The notes: a model not told the origin generated them from the sequence alone. A stretch of DNA of 64,000 bases from CAVQCX01 sp963711095 (GCA_963711095.1 CAVQCX010000015.1:1-64000), one strand, 5' to 3'. Positions 6,994-16,122 are shown, numbered from the stretch's first letter. Numbers and translations are program-made.

Positions 6994-9900
6994 TCATTGC
7001 ACCTGCCACCACGCCTTGCGCCCGCGGTTCAGGGGGCTCGGGTCCTCGATCGTCTTGTCGAGGGCCCCGCCCTTGGTGCCGCTGGCGTACTTGTACTCTT
7101 GCTTACCGGTCGGGCCGGTCACGATCGCCGGCCGCTGCAGTATGCCTACCTTGGACTTCTTGCCTGAGGGTGCAGAGGAGGTCGTTCCGCTGTCCGAGGT
7201 GATGTTGACGTAGTCCGAGATATCGAAGTTTCCGTCATTGTTCAAATCGATCACGGGCCTGTTCAGGGCCCCGCCGGTGTCGGCGTCGAGCTCCATGAGC
7301 CAGCTGGTGCCGCCGGCCTCGCACGGCAGCTCGGACGGTATGGTGGTGGTGAAGATCAGTCGGCCGCCGCGCAGGATGGGCGCGTCGACGACCTTCTCTC
7401 CGGTGGTGGGAAGGTCGAGGAACCAGCCGCGCTTGCTGGCCCAGTCGACGGCGTTGGCACTGACGATCCGCACCTCGATGTTCTCTCCCGAGGGGTCGTA
7501 GGTCACATCATTTGTCACGGTCTGCTTGACCAGTGTGGCGCTGTCGGCCGAGTGATCGGTGACACTGGCGACCTGGGCGCCGTCGTCGTTGTCCCAGATG
7601 CCATAAACCGTATTCGGGTAGACCGCATTGTCGGGGTTCGCGTCGAGGGACTCGTAATACTTGCCGGTGCCGAAATAGACCATGCGCCCGGGGCTTCCCA
7701 AGGGGTGAGCCCCGACCTCCATTCGGCTGGTGATATATTGGTCCTCGGTGCTGCTCGCCTCGGCTGCGAACAACTTCGATATGCCTGCGCTGGTGAAGCC
7801 GCCGCTGCTGCCGGCCGCCAGCCGCCAGACGTTGCCCTTGAGGTCACCCACGTAGATCAGGTCCACCTCGCCATCGTTGTCGGAGTCCACGGGGGCCAGG
7901 GTGTTGGCACCGTTGCCCGATCCGCTGTCGAGGGTCAGCGTCTTGAGGAGCGCGCCGGTCTGCACGTTCACCAGGTAGACCACCGCCTTGCCGTCGGCGC
8001 TCTCATAGCCGTTGCCGAAGGCCGCGACCCAGCCGTCACCCTTGGCCTTGAACACCGCGGGCTGACTGAACGTATAGCCGAGATCCGGGAGGTCGCTGGT
8101 GGACAGCTCCCACAGGGCGATGGAATCCGCGTCGTCCTCGGCGAACTGGGTGGGATCGGTCACATCCAGGGCGAAGATCGCACTGCCGCCGGCGGCGAGG
8201 CTGCCGACGAGCACCGTGTGCCAATCGCCCGCGAAGAACGCGTCGACCACCGTAGGCGCCCCATCCACCATGTAGCGGTGGGTGTAATTGATGTAGGTCA
8301 GCTGGCTCAGCGGAGCGGACAAGACCGTCGAGCCCGACAGACTGCCGAACAGGGCATTGGGCACATAAGCGATCTTCTCCTGCCCGCCGTCGCTGCCGGA
8401 GATGACGGCACCCGAGGCGTCGACGGTGGCCTCTGCCGAGGCACCGTGCAGCATGCCGTCATCCGAGCCGAAGTAGATCATGTGCTTCCTGCTCGCGTGG
8501 GTGGTCTTGAAGGTGGAATAGGCGACACTCTCGAGGCTGTCCGGATAGTTGAAGTTCGGAGCGCCCACCAGCGCCGGGGTGGAATGGATGATGGCACCCA
8601 AGGGTGTGCTGCGGCTTCTGAAGCTGCCGGAATTCTGCTGCTCCTTACTGGTGTCGCCGCGCAGGAAATTCAGGCGGTCGCTTCCGAGCCCATCGCTGGT
8701 CAGGGTCGCGGGGTTGGCGTTGAGCAGCGCCTGCTGGGTTGCGCCGAGGTTGGACCAGCGAAAGGGCACCCCTCCGGCGGTATCGGGGGTGCCGTCGCCG
8801 GTGGTGTCGACCATGCCCCAGGTGATGATCTGCCGTCCGGTGTCGTAATTCTGCGCAGCCACCTTGGTGCCCACGTCCCACTCGGCGTCGCTGGAAGAGA
8901 CGCTGCTGGGGGAGACCACATGGTTGTTGTTGTCGAGAAAGTTCCCGGTATTGGTGTCGACGCGGAAGGACAGCACCTGGCCGGACCAGTCCGTGCTGTC
9001 GAAGCGCGCCTGATAGACGCGTGTGCCAGCGTCCAGGGAGACGGTGTTGGCGACCACCGAAGAGGCCGAGGAGACCTCCGCAATGGTCGCGAGGAACTTC
9101 GACAGATTCGACCCGAGCTGGGACGGGTTGTCGGCATAATAGAAATTATCCGGGATACCGTCGCCGTCCGAGTCCCACTCTGCGGACTTGTCGGGCAGCT
9201 GATAGCCGCTGTCACCGGAGCTGTCCTCGTCCGTGAAGCCGCCGTACTTGGCCGCATAGAACAAGGGATTGGGCAACAGGGTCGCGCTCGAGGCCCCAGC
9301 GGAGAAGACCTTCACATCAGGGCTGCTCCAGCTGGTGCCCGAGGGCTTCAAACCGCTGGGGTCGTTGCTGCTGCTGAGCACGGTGCCATTCTGATCGCCG
9401 GGGCGCAACACATTGGTATAGGTCCCGTCGGCGGTGCTGCCCGAGACCGAGAAGCCGAAGCGCAGGGCGTTGCCGGCGTAGGCGTCGACGACCCGGTTGG
9501 TGACCCGGACCTGGCTGGACCCGACCGTTGAGGCATGGCTGGCACCGTAAAGGTTGTCGGTGTAGCCGTCACCGTCGTCATCGTGATTTGCGCACTCGGT
9601 GCCCACACACACCGCCAGCTGGGTGATGCCGTCCTTGTCGTAGTCGTTGCCCCAGGGCGAGTCCTCCCAGCTCGCGAGCACCCGGGCGTAGGTCATATTG
9701 CCGCTGCCATTGACCACGGTGCTGCGCACGTAGAGGTCCGTGAGAGTGCAGACGCGCCAGCCGGTACCGGTAAGCGAGGCGCTGCCGTCGTTGTTGGCGC
9801 CGCAGCTCGGGATGAGCTGGACGTGGCCGGTGCCCGCGGGGAAGGTCAGCTCGGGCAGCTCCTTGGAGAGTCCGATCACGTAGGTGTTCACCGTCTGCCC

Positions 9901-11646
9901 GGCCCCGGTGTCGGGGTCGTCGGGACGATCAGGGCGGATATCGTCGATGTGGGCCTTGTAAGCCAAGCCGGCCACATCATAGCCACCGTCGATGTAGGGC
10001 GCGGTGGGACATATGCCTTTCATCTGCGACAGCGAGGTGAACGCCTTGGCGCTGCAGATGTCGTAGCTGCTGTCGCTGCTGGAGGTGGTGCCGTTGTCGC
10101 CGATGAAGACGTTGCCGCTCAGGCCCTCGGCGGTCCCTATCTCGTCGGTGTCCGTCGCGGGGTTGCCGAGCTCGCTCGGCGTGTTGCTCAGCTCATCGGT
10201 ATCGAAGGAGTTGTCAGACGAAGAGATGAGCAGCACGTTCATGGGGGTACACCATTCGTCATCGGCCGGCATGGGGTCGTTCCAGGTGGCCTTGTCCCCG
10301 CTCAGCAGGTCGTTGGTGTCGGTGGTGTTGAAGGTGCTCGTAGCCGACCCCTTGCCCATGAAATAGCGCAGGGTCTCCATGTAGATCTCCGCCACCGGGT
10401 TGCCCCAGTTGGTGCACTTCCGTCCGGAATCCGAGCTGGTCAGGAAGTCGCTCTTGGAGATGCCGTAGGTGTTGCAGTCGTTGTACTTATAACCGCTGTA
10501 GGTGTATTGGTTGAGCCGCACCTTGTTGAGGCTGTCGATGATGCCGGCGTTGCCGGTGAAGGTGCCGTTCGAGTTGATCTCGTTGTCCGCGGCGGTGGCG
10601 TTGCCGGCGAGCTGGCCCACGGCGCGGCGCAGCACGCCGCCCGAGGCATGCTTCTGATAGCTGCCCGAGACCATGCCGAAGCGCACTGTGCCATCCTCTC
10701 CGTACTTCTGCAGGAGACCCGTGGGCTTCTTGGCGACCCCTGAGCCATAACCGGTACAGTCCGACTCCTCCTTGTCCGTGACGCAGACCTTGACCCGGAC
10801 AATCAGCCCATCAGAGCCAGAGGACCGCAGGTTGGCGGAAGTCGCCGGGGTCTGCCCGGTGGTGCTCCCCCATTGGCACTGGTGCACCTCGTCCGAGGCC
10901 CAGCGGGGGAAGGAGCCGCTGGCCACCAGCATCTTCGGCGGATAGTGCTGGGCTGGTGATGTATGGTGCCGGAATTGCTGGCGGAGCTCTGGGTGACATT
11001 GCAGACGGAGATGGTCGGTAGGTGCTCCCGTGATAGGGCGTGAAGTCTGCCCATCGGAGGCGCTCGTGAACACCTTGGCGAAGGCGTGCACGTCGGTGGT
11101 GAGCAGCGCGCGCTCCAGCACCGTGTCGCTGGTGGTATCGGTGGAGCGCTTGCCGCCGTAGAGCACCTTGCGCAGGATATCGATGCGCGTCATGGTGGCC
11201 CAGTTGAGGAAATTGCCGCTCCAGCCGCTGGCCGTCGTGTAGCGACCGGTCGCCGTGCAGCTGTGGCCGTTGGTCCCGCCGGCGGCGTTGCCCGGCTCGA
11301 AACGGCTGTTGCCGCTGCTGTAGGTGTAGCAGCGGCCAGTGTCGAAGTAACCATAGTAAGAGAAGGTGTCGGTGTAGGTGGTGTCCAGGGTGCCGTCGCC
11401 GTCCAGGTCGGTGTAGTCCGGATAGGCCTTCTTGAACAGCTGGTGGTCTACCGACATGGACAGCATCACCATCGGGCGCGCGGTTGCGCTCAGGAACAGG
11501 GGCTCCTGGGACACGCTGGACCAGGCAAGACTGGAATGCAGCACCATGGCGCAGAGCACCGCGGCCGCCACTGCGCAGCCTGAAGCGCGGAAGAACGATC
11601 GATGGGTCCGCGTTACGGCGGACCTTTTTGTCAGATGTGCGCTCAT
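6994..11646 (-). CDS. pilY1: Type IV pilus tip-associated protein PilY1
   Basis: A large exported protein (1550 codons) with a hydrophobic N-terminal signal segment (about residues 22-43). The C-terminal half is the PilY1 beta-propeller: MIYFGSDDGMLHGA, IFALDVTDPTQFAE, and the calcium-binding loop DSDNDGEVDLIYVGDLKGNV. Further D-x-D-x-D-G loops occur near the N-terminus (DLDGDGTLD) and the middle (DDDGDGYTD). PilY1 sits at the pilus tip with the minor pilins and promotes extension and surface sensing. The gene overlaps pilX and pilE by ATGA. At 10940-11065 the obvious protein sequence changes frame three times and returns to the main frame, so the translation there is locally wrong even though the frame stays open. 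Confidence 0.9.
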   Translation of the reverse strand: MSAHLTKRSAVTRTHRSFFRASGCAVAAAVLCAMVLHSSLAWSSVSQEPLFLSATARPMVMLSMSVDHQLFKKAYPDYTDLDGDGTLDTTYTDTFSYYGYFDTGRCYTYSSGNSRFEPGNAAGGTNGHSCTATGRYTTASGWSGNFLNWATMTRIDILRKVLYGGKRSTDTTSDTVLERALLTTDVHAFAKVFTSASDGQTSRPITGAPTDHLRLQCHPELRQQFRHHTSPAQHYPPKMLVASGSFPRWASDEVHQCQWGSTTGQTPATSANLRSSGSDGLIVRVKVCVTDKEESDCTGYGSGVAKKPTGLLQKYGEDGTVRFGMVSGSYQKHASGGVLRRAVGQLAGNATAADNEINSNGTFTGNAGIIDSLNKVRLNQYTYSGYKYNDCNTYGISKSDFLTSSDSGRKCTNWGNPVAEIYMETLRYFMGKGSATSTFNTTDTNDLLSGDKATWNDPMPADDEWCTPMNVLLISSSDNSFDTDELSNTPSELGNPATDTDEIGTAEGLSGNVFIGDNGTTSSSDSSYDICSAKAFTSLSQMKGICPTAPYIDGGYDVAGLAYKAHIDDIRPDRPDDPDTGAGQTVNTYVIGLSKELPELTFPAGTGHVQLIPSCGANNDGSASLTGTGWRVCTLTDLYVRSTVVNGSGNMTYARVLASWEDSPWGNDYDKDGITQLAVCVGTECANHDDDGDGYTDNLYGASHASTVGSSQVRVTNRVVDAYAGNALRFGFSVSGSTADGTYTNVLRPGDQNGTVLSSSNDPSGLKPSGTSWSSPDVKVFSAGASSATLLPNPLFYAAKYGGFTDEDSSGDSGYQLPDKSAEWDSDGDGIPDNFYYADNPSQLGSNLSKFLATIAEVSSASSVVANTVSLDAGTRVYQARFDSTDWSGQVLSFRVDTNTGNFLDNNNHVVSPSSVSSSDAEWDVGTKVAAQNYDTGRQIITWGMVDTTGDGTPDTAGGVPFRWSNLGATQQALLNANPATLTSDGLGSDRLNFLRGDTSKEQQNSGSFRSRSTPLGAIIHSTPALVGAPNFNYPDSLESVAYSTFKTTHASRKHMIYFGSDDGMLHGASAEATVDASGAVISGSDGGQEKIAYVPNALFGSLSGSTVLSAPLSQLTYINYTHRYMVDGAPTVVDAFFAGDWHTVLVGSLAAGGSAIFALDVTDPTQFAEDDADSIALWELSTSDLPDLGYTFSQPAVFKAKGDGWVAAFGNGYESADGKAVVYLVNVQTGALLKTLTLDSGSGNGANTLAPVDSDNDGEVDLIYVGDLKGNVWRLAAGSSGGFTSAGISKLFAAEASSTEDQYITSRMEVGAHPLGSPGRMVYFGTGKYYESLDANPDNAVYPNTVYGIWDNDDGAQVASVTDHSADSATLVKQTVTNDVTYDPSGENIEVRIVSANAVDWASKRGWFLDLPTTGEKVVDAPILRGGRLIFTTTIPSELPCEAGGTSWLMELDADTGGALNRPVIDLNNDGNFDISDYVNITSDSGTTSSAPSGKKSKVGILQRPAIVTGPTGKQEYKYASGTKGGALDKTIEDPSPLNRGRKAWWQVQ

Positions 11647-12171
11647 CGGTAGTAGCTACTCTGTAGTGTTACGACGGAATGGCCGGTCAAGCCGGTGCCG
11701 CGGGCGGTCACCCGGTAGAAACGAATGGTTGGGGTCTCCCGCTGGAAGCCCACGACCAGGCTGCTCATGGGCATGTCGAACTCTGCGAGCCGCTCGAGGT
11801 AGTACACCGGGTCCGCCGCCAGGTCGGCGGTCAGGGTGCGTCTGGTCACGCTCGAGCCGGTAGTAGTCGCCGTCGCGCTCAGGGTCGAGGCTGGGGTCGC
11901 CGTCGAAGGTCCCGTCGCTGCCGTCCCAGGCCATGGCATCGAAGGTCGTGTCATCGTAGATCTTCGCCTCGCCGGCCCGCAGACCCGCCTCGGCCGCCTG
12001 GAAGGCCAGCTGGCGGTCGCGGTAGTTGCCGACGATGTGCTCCTCCATCGTCGTGCTCTGGATCGATGCCAGCCCCAGGATGGTCAGGACGGTCAGGATG
12101 ACCAGCACGGTGATCAGCACCGCGCCGCTCTGCCGGGGACGCGACGGGCTGGGTGTCGAAGGCGGCTTCAT
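11643..12171 (-). pseudogene. pilX: Type IV minor pilin assembly protein PilX, frameshifted
   Basis: The first frame from 12171 has the PilX N-terminus: QSGAVLITVLVILTVLTILG, then MEEHIVGNYRDRQLAFQAAE and AGLRAGEA. After about residue 105 (DGDYYRLE) the frame becomes Arg/Pro-rich and non-pilin. In the +1 frame the sequence continues naturally as SSVTRRTLTADLAADPVYYL, MSSLVVGFQRETPTIRFYRV and ends VVTLQSSYYR. That frame's stop overlaps the pilY1 start codon as ATGA, exactly as at the other junctions of this operon, which confirms it is the true end. Length is 529 bases, one over a multiple of three, so one extra base near 11860-11870 (within ACTACTACC) fits. Corrected product about 175 residues. 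Confidence 0.85.
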
Positions 12172-13187
12172 AGTGTCGTGTTTCTCACCGAGGCGAAGCC
12201 CGAGAGCTCCTTGTAGATCCGCAAGTCGCCCGCGGACGGCGTCTGCGCAGCGCCTGCGAAGGAATAGCTGGCCCGGGCATTGAGGCTGTTCTCCACGCTG
12301 TCGGCGAGCACAGAGATCTTGACGCTGACCACCCGTGACCAGTTCGTGACCGAGTTGGCAGCCAGATATCGGTCGGCCTGGCGATTGGTGTCCTGGTCGA
12401 TGCCGTAGGTCATCTGCAGATTCGAAATCCCTTCGGCGAGCTCATCGGTGATGCCGGCATCCAGGTCACGCCGGTACAGGGCCCGAATCGCCTTGCCGGT
12501 CGCGCTCACCCGCCCGGTATCGCCCACGTAGTAGGCGTACTCGTGGACCTTCGCGACGACGGCGTCCGGCTGGTACAGCTTGGAGAGGTTGCTGGAGCTG
12601 TTGCTGGTCGCACCGTGGGAGAGCAGCAATGTCGATCCGTCGGTCTCGACGCCGGTCACCCGAAAGATGTCGGCGCCCTCGCAGTCGCTGATCAGCGCCA
12701 GGTCGCCGACGGCGAAGTCCTGATAGCCCGACGCCACCGGGACTTTGTCAGCGACCGCTGTCTGCGCTTGGGTGAAGCCCACGCCCGTCCGGCCCCCGCC
12801 CCGGACAACGAGCAGGTCGGTGCCAGCGCTGGCGTTGGCGCTGACGCTGGCGGGCACGACACTGCATGTGTAAGCGCCTATATCGTTGCACCCGCCGATG
12901 GCCGTCGTATCCACCGTGCCCGAGGCGAGCACCTTGGGGGCGGCGATCTCGCTCCCGGAACAGCCGACATAGCCGGCTCCGCGAACCGCCTGAGTCAACT
13001 GGTCCAGGGCGTAGCGTCCGCCCTCGACCACCTGGCCCAGGCCTTGCTGGGTCTTGAACGTCAGCTTGTTCGCCATGAACAGCTGGACTGCCCCATAGAG
13101 CAGCAGCAGGCTCAGCACCAGCGCCACCAGCAGCTCGACCAGCGTGAAGCCCCTCTGCCGATCGCGGACCTGATCCATGGCGGTCAT
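12168..13187 (-). CDS. pilW: Type IV minor pilin assembly protein PilW
   Basis: A 339-residue protein with prepilin leader and N-helix RQRGFTLVELLVALVLSLLL (cut after Gly, methylated Phe), followed by YGAVQLFMANKLTFKTQQGL, then EGGRYALDQLTQAVRGAGYV. This block is typical of PilW. The body contains Cys pairs (GGCNDIGAYTC) and a Ser/Thr-rich C-terminal domain. The start at 13187 forms an ATGA overlap with the pilV stop and is preferred over longer frames; an internal ATG at 13178 is possible. The stop overlaps the pilX start by ATGA. It acts with PilV, PilX and PilE in the tip complex. Confidence 0.9.
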   Translation of the reverse strand: MTAMDQVRDRQRGFTLVELLVALVLSLLLLYGAVQLFMANKLTFKTQQGLGQVVEGGRYALDQLTQAVRGAGYVGCSGSEIAAPKVLASGTVDTTAIGGCNDIGAYTCSVVPASVSANASAGTDLLVVRGGGRTGVGFTQAQTAVADKVPVASGYQDFAVGDLALISDCEGADIFRVTGVETDGSTLLLSHGATSNSSSNLSKLYQPDAVVAKVHEYAYYVGDTGRVSATGKAIRALYRRDLDAGITDELAEGISNLQMTYGIDQDTNRQADRYLAANSVTNWSRVVSVKISVLADSVENSLNARASYSFAGAAQTPSAGDLRIYKELSGFASVRNTTL

Positions 13188-13627
13188 AGCCCGGTTGCCA
13201 TCCTGAAGGGTATCAGAGCGCTGGACTGTCTGGAGTCGGTCCAACGCACCTCGATGACCGCCGCAGTCCCGGAGGTCGAGACCTGGCCGTCGCCGTTGGG
13301 GAGGCGGCTAAGCTCGTTCAGCCAGGCCGCCAGGTCTGCGTTGGCCATGTCGGAGGCCGAGCAGGTGCTCGTGCAAGTGCCGGTCGGTGCATCGTCGTCG
13401 AAGCTGATGTCGTAGCCATGGGCCAGGGCCCGATCACGGTTGGCACGCATGCGATCGAGAATCCCCTGCGCCGCCATCACCGCCTGGGAGCGCAGGTAGC
13501 CGCTGTAGGCGTTGCGCACCGTGGCGGCCTGCATCCCGGAGAGCCCGAGCAGGCCGACTGAGAGCACGACCAGCGCCACCAGCAGCTCGACCAGGGTGAA
13601 CCCGCCGTTTCGCCTGAGTCCCGTCAT
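13184..13627 (-). CDS. pilV: Type IV pilus modification/minor pilin protein PilV
   Basis: A 147-residue minor pilin: leader MTGLRRNGG, then FTLVELLVALVVLSVGLLGL, and SGMQAATVRNAYSGYLRSQA, as usual for PilV. The C-terminal domain carries a Cys pair (TCTSTCS) and ends in an IEVRWTDSR strand. The start at 13627 lies 14 bases after the fimT stop and has AGGA about nine bases upstream. The stop overlaps the pilW start by ATGA, implying translational coupling. Confidence 0.88.
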   Translation of the reverse strand: MTGLRRNGGFTLVELLVALVVLSVGLLGLSGMQAATVRNAYSGYLRSQAVMAAQGILDRMRANRDRALAHGYDISFDDDAPTGTCTSTCSASDMANADLAAWLNELSRLPNGDGQVSTSGTAAVIEVRWTDSRQSSALIPFRMATGL

Positions 13628-13641
13628 GATCGCCGATCCTG

Positions 13642-14178
13642 TCACGGACAACTGTCCCCCGAGCCGATGCGGCTGGCACGGACCTGTCCGACCGCCGTGA
13701 TCTGCACGCAGCGGTCCTGGGTGCCCTTGGCGCCCGCCTGATGGATGCGCAGGCCGACCGTGCCACCGGTCCCCGCGGAGCCATCAGCGGCAAAGCGCAC
13801 GTACGCGGAATCGAAGGTCACCGTCGGGCTGCCGCTCAGCGCATCGCTCACCCTGATGAGGTCCTCGTCACCGGTATCGAGCTCGCCGTTTTTCGGGTTG
13901 TTGTCGACGAAGACCAGCCAGCCGTCGGCCCAGTTGTACGAGCCGGTATTGCAGGTCTTGGCGCCGTTTACCCGTGCACAGGCCGCCACCGGCACCCCGC
14001 GCGTCAACGCCTCGGAGCGCGCCAGATTCAACGCCGCCACCAAAGCGCCGGTCTGGGCTGCGGCCCGGTTGTTTGCCTGGAGGCTCCGGTAGAGCGGGGC
14101 TCCGATGGTGATGACGATCAGCATCACGGCCAGCGTGACGACCAGCTCCACCAGCGTAAGTCCAAGATGCCGCTTCAT
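13642..14178 (-). CDS. fimT: GspH/FimT family pseudopilin (minor pilin FimT/FimU)
   Basis: A 178-residue prepilin-like protein and first gene of the minor pilin operon. The leader MKRHLG is followed by LTLVELVVTLAVMLIVITIG and then ALNLARSEALTRGVPVAAC, the classic GspH/FimT block. C-terminal cysteines (DRCVQIT and DSCP) are likely paired. In Pseudomonas the equivalent position is held by FimT or FimU; the sequence alone does not decide between them. The start at 14178 gives a six-residue leader; longer frames only add upstream non-coding sequence. The operon promoter should lie in the 14179-14260 region. Confidence 0.82.
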   Translation of the reverse strand: MKRHLGLTLVELVVTLAVMLIVITIGAPLYRSLQANNRAAAQTGALVAALNLARSEALTRGVPVAACARVNGAKTCNTGSYNWADGWLVFVDNNPKNGELDTGDEDLIRVSDALSGSPTVTFDSAYVRFAADGSAGTGGTVGLRIHQAGAKGTQDRCVQITAVGQVRASRIGSGDSCP

Positions 14179-14565
14179 TGTGACCTTAGAATCTTGACTG
14201 AAAGCCTGGCAGACTCGCGCAAAAGTGCACCCCATCAGGTAAACAGACTATAGCAGGGGCGCCGCGCGCCGGGCCCCTCAAAGGGAGGCGTTGAACAGAA
14301 TAAAACACTTTTTGGAACAGTGGGATAGATCCTGGGACCGGGTTGTCTCCGGCAAGATGGACGGCGGGTCCGGCAGGATGAGCGGTAGGCGGCCGGCGTC
14401 ACCGGTCGGCAAGCTCTCACCCCTTGCACCGCGGCCAAAGGGGTCTGCGGGCATCGATTCCGATGGGATTGCGACGCTGTTCACACTTCAGAATGTGTGG
14501 CGCGTGGTGCCTGTCCGTCGCCAGGCCGACTTGACATCACGACATCGGCGCATCATCGTGGCGCC
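14179..14565. other. Intergenic region between fimT and vapB
   Basis: These 387 bases hold the divergent promoters of the minor pilin operon (minus) and of vapB (plus). A TTGACA at 14531-14536 upstream of vapB could be a -35 box, but the matching -10 is poor. No gene with convincing composition was seen; the forward frame at 14291-14581 looks like non-coding sequence. Confidence 0.4.
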
Positions 14566-14793
14566 ATGCGCACCACGCTGAATCTCGACGAAGACATCCT
14601 CGAGACCGCCAAGTCCCTCGCCCGATCCCAGGGAAGGCCGTTGGGACGGGTTATCTCTGCGCTCGCCCGACGCGGTTTGGCCCCCCTCCCCCAGACCGCC
14701 ACCGACGACGGGCTGCCGGTCTTTATGGTCCCTCCGGACGCGGCACCAATTACCGACGAGACCGTCCGCTGGGCTCTGGAGGACGAGGGTTGA
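14566..14793 (+). CDS. vapB: VapB-type antitoxin
   Basis: A 75-residue protein starting MRTTLNLDEDILETAKSLAR, the pattern of ribbon-helix-helix VapB antitoxins, with SQGRPLGRVISALARRGLA completing the DNA-binding half. The C-terminal part (PVFMVPPDAAPITDETVRWA) would wrap the toxin. VapB normally neutralises the VapC RNase and represses its own operon. The stop overlaps the start of the vapC remnant, the usual arrangement. The start is chosen at the canonical MRTTLN. Because the toxin gene is cut short, this antitoxin is probably an orphan. Confidence 0.78.
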   Translation: MRTTLNLDEDILETAKSLARSQGRPLGRVISALARRGLAPLPQTATDDGLPVFMVPPDAAPITDETVRWALEDEG

Positions 14794-14939
14794 TCCCGTT
14801 ACTGGACGTCAACGTACTGATCGCAATCGCCTGGCCCAACCACGTCCATCATGGAGCCGCCCACCAGTGGTTCCGCGCTCAACACCCAGACGGCTGGACA
14901 CGCTCACTGCGTCCACGATGCAACGCTGGGACCGACTGA
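14790..14939 (+). pseudogene. vapC: VapC PIN-domain toxin, truncated remnant
   Basis: From a TTG overlapping the vapB stop, the frame reads IPLLDVNVLIAIAWPNHVHH, then GAAHQWFRAQHPDGW. This is the first 35 residues of a PIN-domain VapC, including the first catalytic Asp (LLDVNVLI). After DGW the sequence loses similarity and the frame stops at 14937-14939, giving 49 codons against the usual 130-150. The other acidic active-site residues are absent, and no continuation is visible in other frames before fba. The toxin is therefore inactive, probably after a deletion that brought the fba 3' end close. Confidence 0.7.
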
Positions 14940-15003
14940 CCCGAATGCTTGACGGCAAGGCGGCCCTCCCCGGCAAGATTCCGCCTATGCTGCTCGCCGC
15001 ACC

Positions 15004-15030
15004 GGAAGAAAAGGGGCGCCGAAGCGCCCC
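15004..15030 (-). terminator. Intrinsic terminator of the tkt-gap-pgk-pyk-fba cluster
   Basis: On the minus strand a perfect 7-bp GC stem (GGGGCGC / GCGCCCC, loop TTCG) is followed by TTTTCTTCC. It lies about 28 bases after the fba stop and is a good rho-independent terminator for the cluster. Confidence 0.8.
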
Positions 15031-15057
15031 TGCTCTCGACTCGGGAGCGAGCCCCGA

Positions 15058-16122
15058 TCAGTTGACCTTGGGGTCGAGCTCGCCCTTGGCGTAACGGCCG
15101 GTCATGGCCTCCAGGCTGAGGGACTTGATCTTGGAGGCGTTGCCGGCCGTGCCAAAGGCCTCGTAGCGGGCCTTGCAGATCTGCTTCATACCCTTGGTGG
15201 CGGCCGTGAGCCACTTGCGCGGGTCGAATTCCTTGGTGTTTTCGGCCAGGAACTTGCGCACCGCACCGGTGGAGGCCATGCGCAGGTCGGTGTCGATGTT
15301 GATCTTACGCACGCCGTGCTTGATGCCTTCGACGATCTCCGCTACCGGCACCCCATAGGTCTCGCCCATGTTGCCGCCGTAGGTGTTGATCATGGCCAGC
15401 CAGTCCTGGGGCACCGAGGAGGAGCCGTGCATCACCAGGTGGGTGGTGGGGATGCGGGCGTGGATCTCCTTGACCCGCTCGATGGCCAGGATGTCGCCGG
15501 TGGGCGGACGGGTGAACTTGTAGGCGCCGTGGGAGGTGCCGATGGCGATGGCGAGCGCGTCCACGCCGGTCTTCTTGACAAAGTCGGCGGCCTCCTCGGG
15601 ATCGGTGAGCAGCTGGCTGTGATCCAGCACGCCCTCCGCACCTATGCCGTCCTCCTCACCGGCCATCCCGGTCTCCAGAGAGCCCAGGCAGCCCAGCTCA
15701 CCCTCGACGGAGACGCCGCAGGCGTGGGCCATCTCTACCACCCGGCGGGTCACATCCACGTTGTACTCGTAGGAGGCCGGCGTCTTGCCGTCCTCACCGA
15801 GCGAGCCGTCCATCATGACCGAGCTGAAGCCCAGCTGGATAGAGCGCTGGCAGACCGCGGGAGAGGTACCGTGGTCCTGGTGCATGCACACCGGGATATG
15901 CGGGAACTCTTCGATCGCAGCCAGGATCAGGTGGCGCAGGAAGGGCGCTCCGGCGTACTTGCGAGCCCCGGCGGAGGCCTGGACGATGACCGGGGAGTCG
16001 GTCTCGTCCGCCGCCTCCATCATGGCGCGCATCTGCTCGAGGTTGTTCACATTGAAGGCCGGCACGCCGTAACCGTGCTCGGCGGCGTGATCCAGCAGCT
16101 GGCGAAGGGAAATCAGTGCCAT
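15058..16122 (-). CDS. fba: Class II fructose-bisphosphate aldolase, Calvin-cycle type
   Basis: A 354-residue zinc-dependent aldolase that joins or splits fructose 1,6-bisphosphate (and, in Calvin-type enzymes, sedoheptulose 1,7-bisphosphate). Signatures: MHQDHG with a zinc His, SVMMDGSLGED, VEGELG, AIGTSHGAYKF with a zinc His, and VMHGSSSVP. Length and N-terminus (MALISLRQLLDHAAEHGYGV) match the CbbA/FBA_II_calvin subgroup rather than E. coli FbaA. Last gene of the tkt-gap-pgk-pyk-fba cluster, 54 bases after pyk, and followed by a terminator. It could serve both glycolysis/gluconeogenesis and carbon fixation. Confidence 0.93.
   Translation of the reverse strand: MALISLRQLLDHAAEHGYGVPAFNVNNLEQMRAMMEAADETDSPVIVQASAGARKYAGAPFLRHLILAAIEEFPHIPVCMHQDHGTSPAVCQRSIQLGFSSVMMDGSLGEDGKTPASYEYNVDVTRRVVEMAHACGVSVEGELGCLGSLETGMAGEEDGIGAEGVLDHSQLLTDPEEAADFVKKTGVDALAIAIGTSHGAYKFTRPPTGDILAIERVKEIHARIPTTHLVMHGSSSVPQDWLAMINTYGGNMGETYGVPVAEIVEGIKHGVRKINIDTDLRMASTGAVRKFLAENTKEFDPRKWLTAATKGMKQICKARYEAFGTAGNASKIKSLSLEAMTGRYAKGELDPKVN

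Noticed and set aside
7552..10743. Long plus-strand open frames opposite pilY1
   Set aside because: High-GC shadow frames rich in Gly, Val, Ala and Arg with no recognisable domains; pilY1 on the other strand is unmistakable.
14179..14260. A possible sigma-54 site (GG-N10-GC) upstream of fimT on the minus strand
   Set aside because: The GG and GC pairs can be found at near-correct spacing, but the flanking CAC and TTG elements do not match, so it is likely chance in GC-rich DNA.
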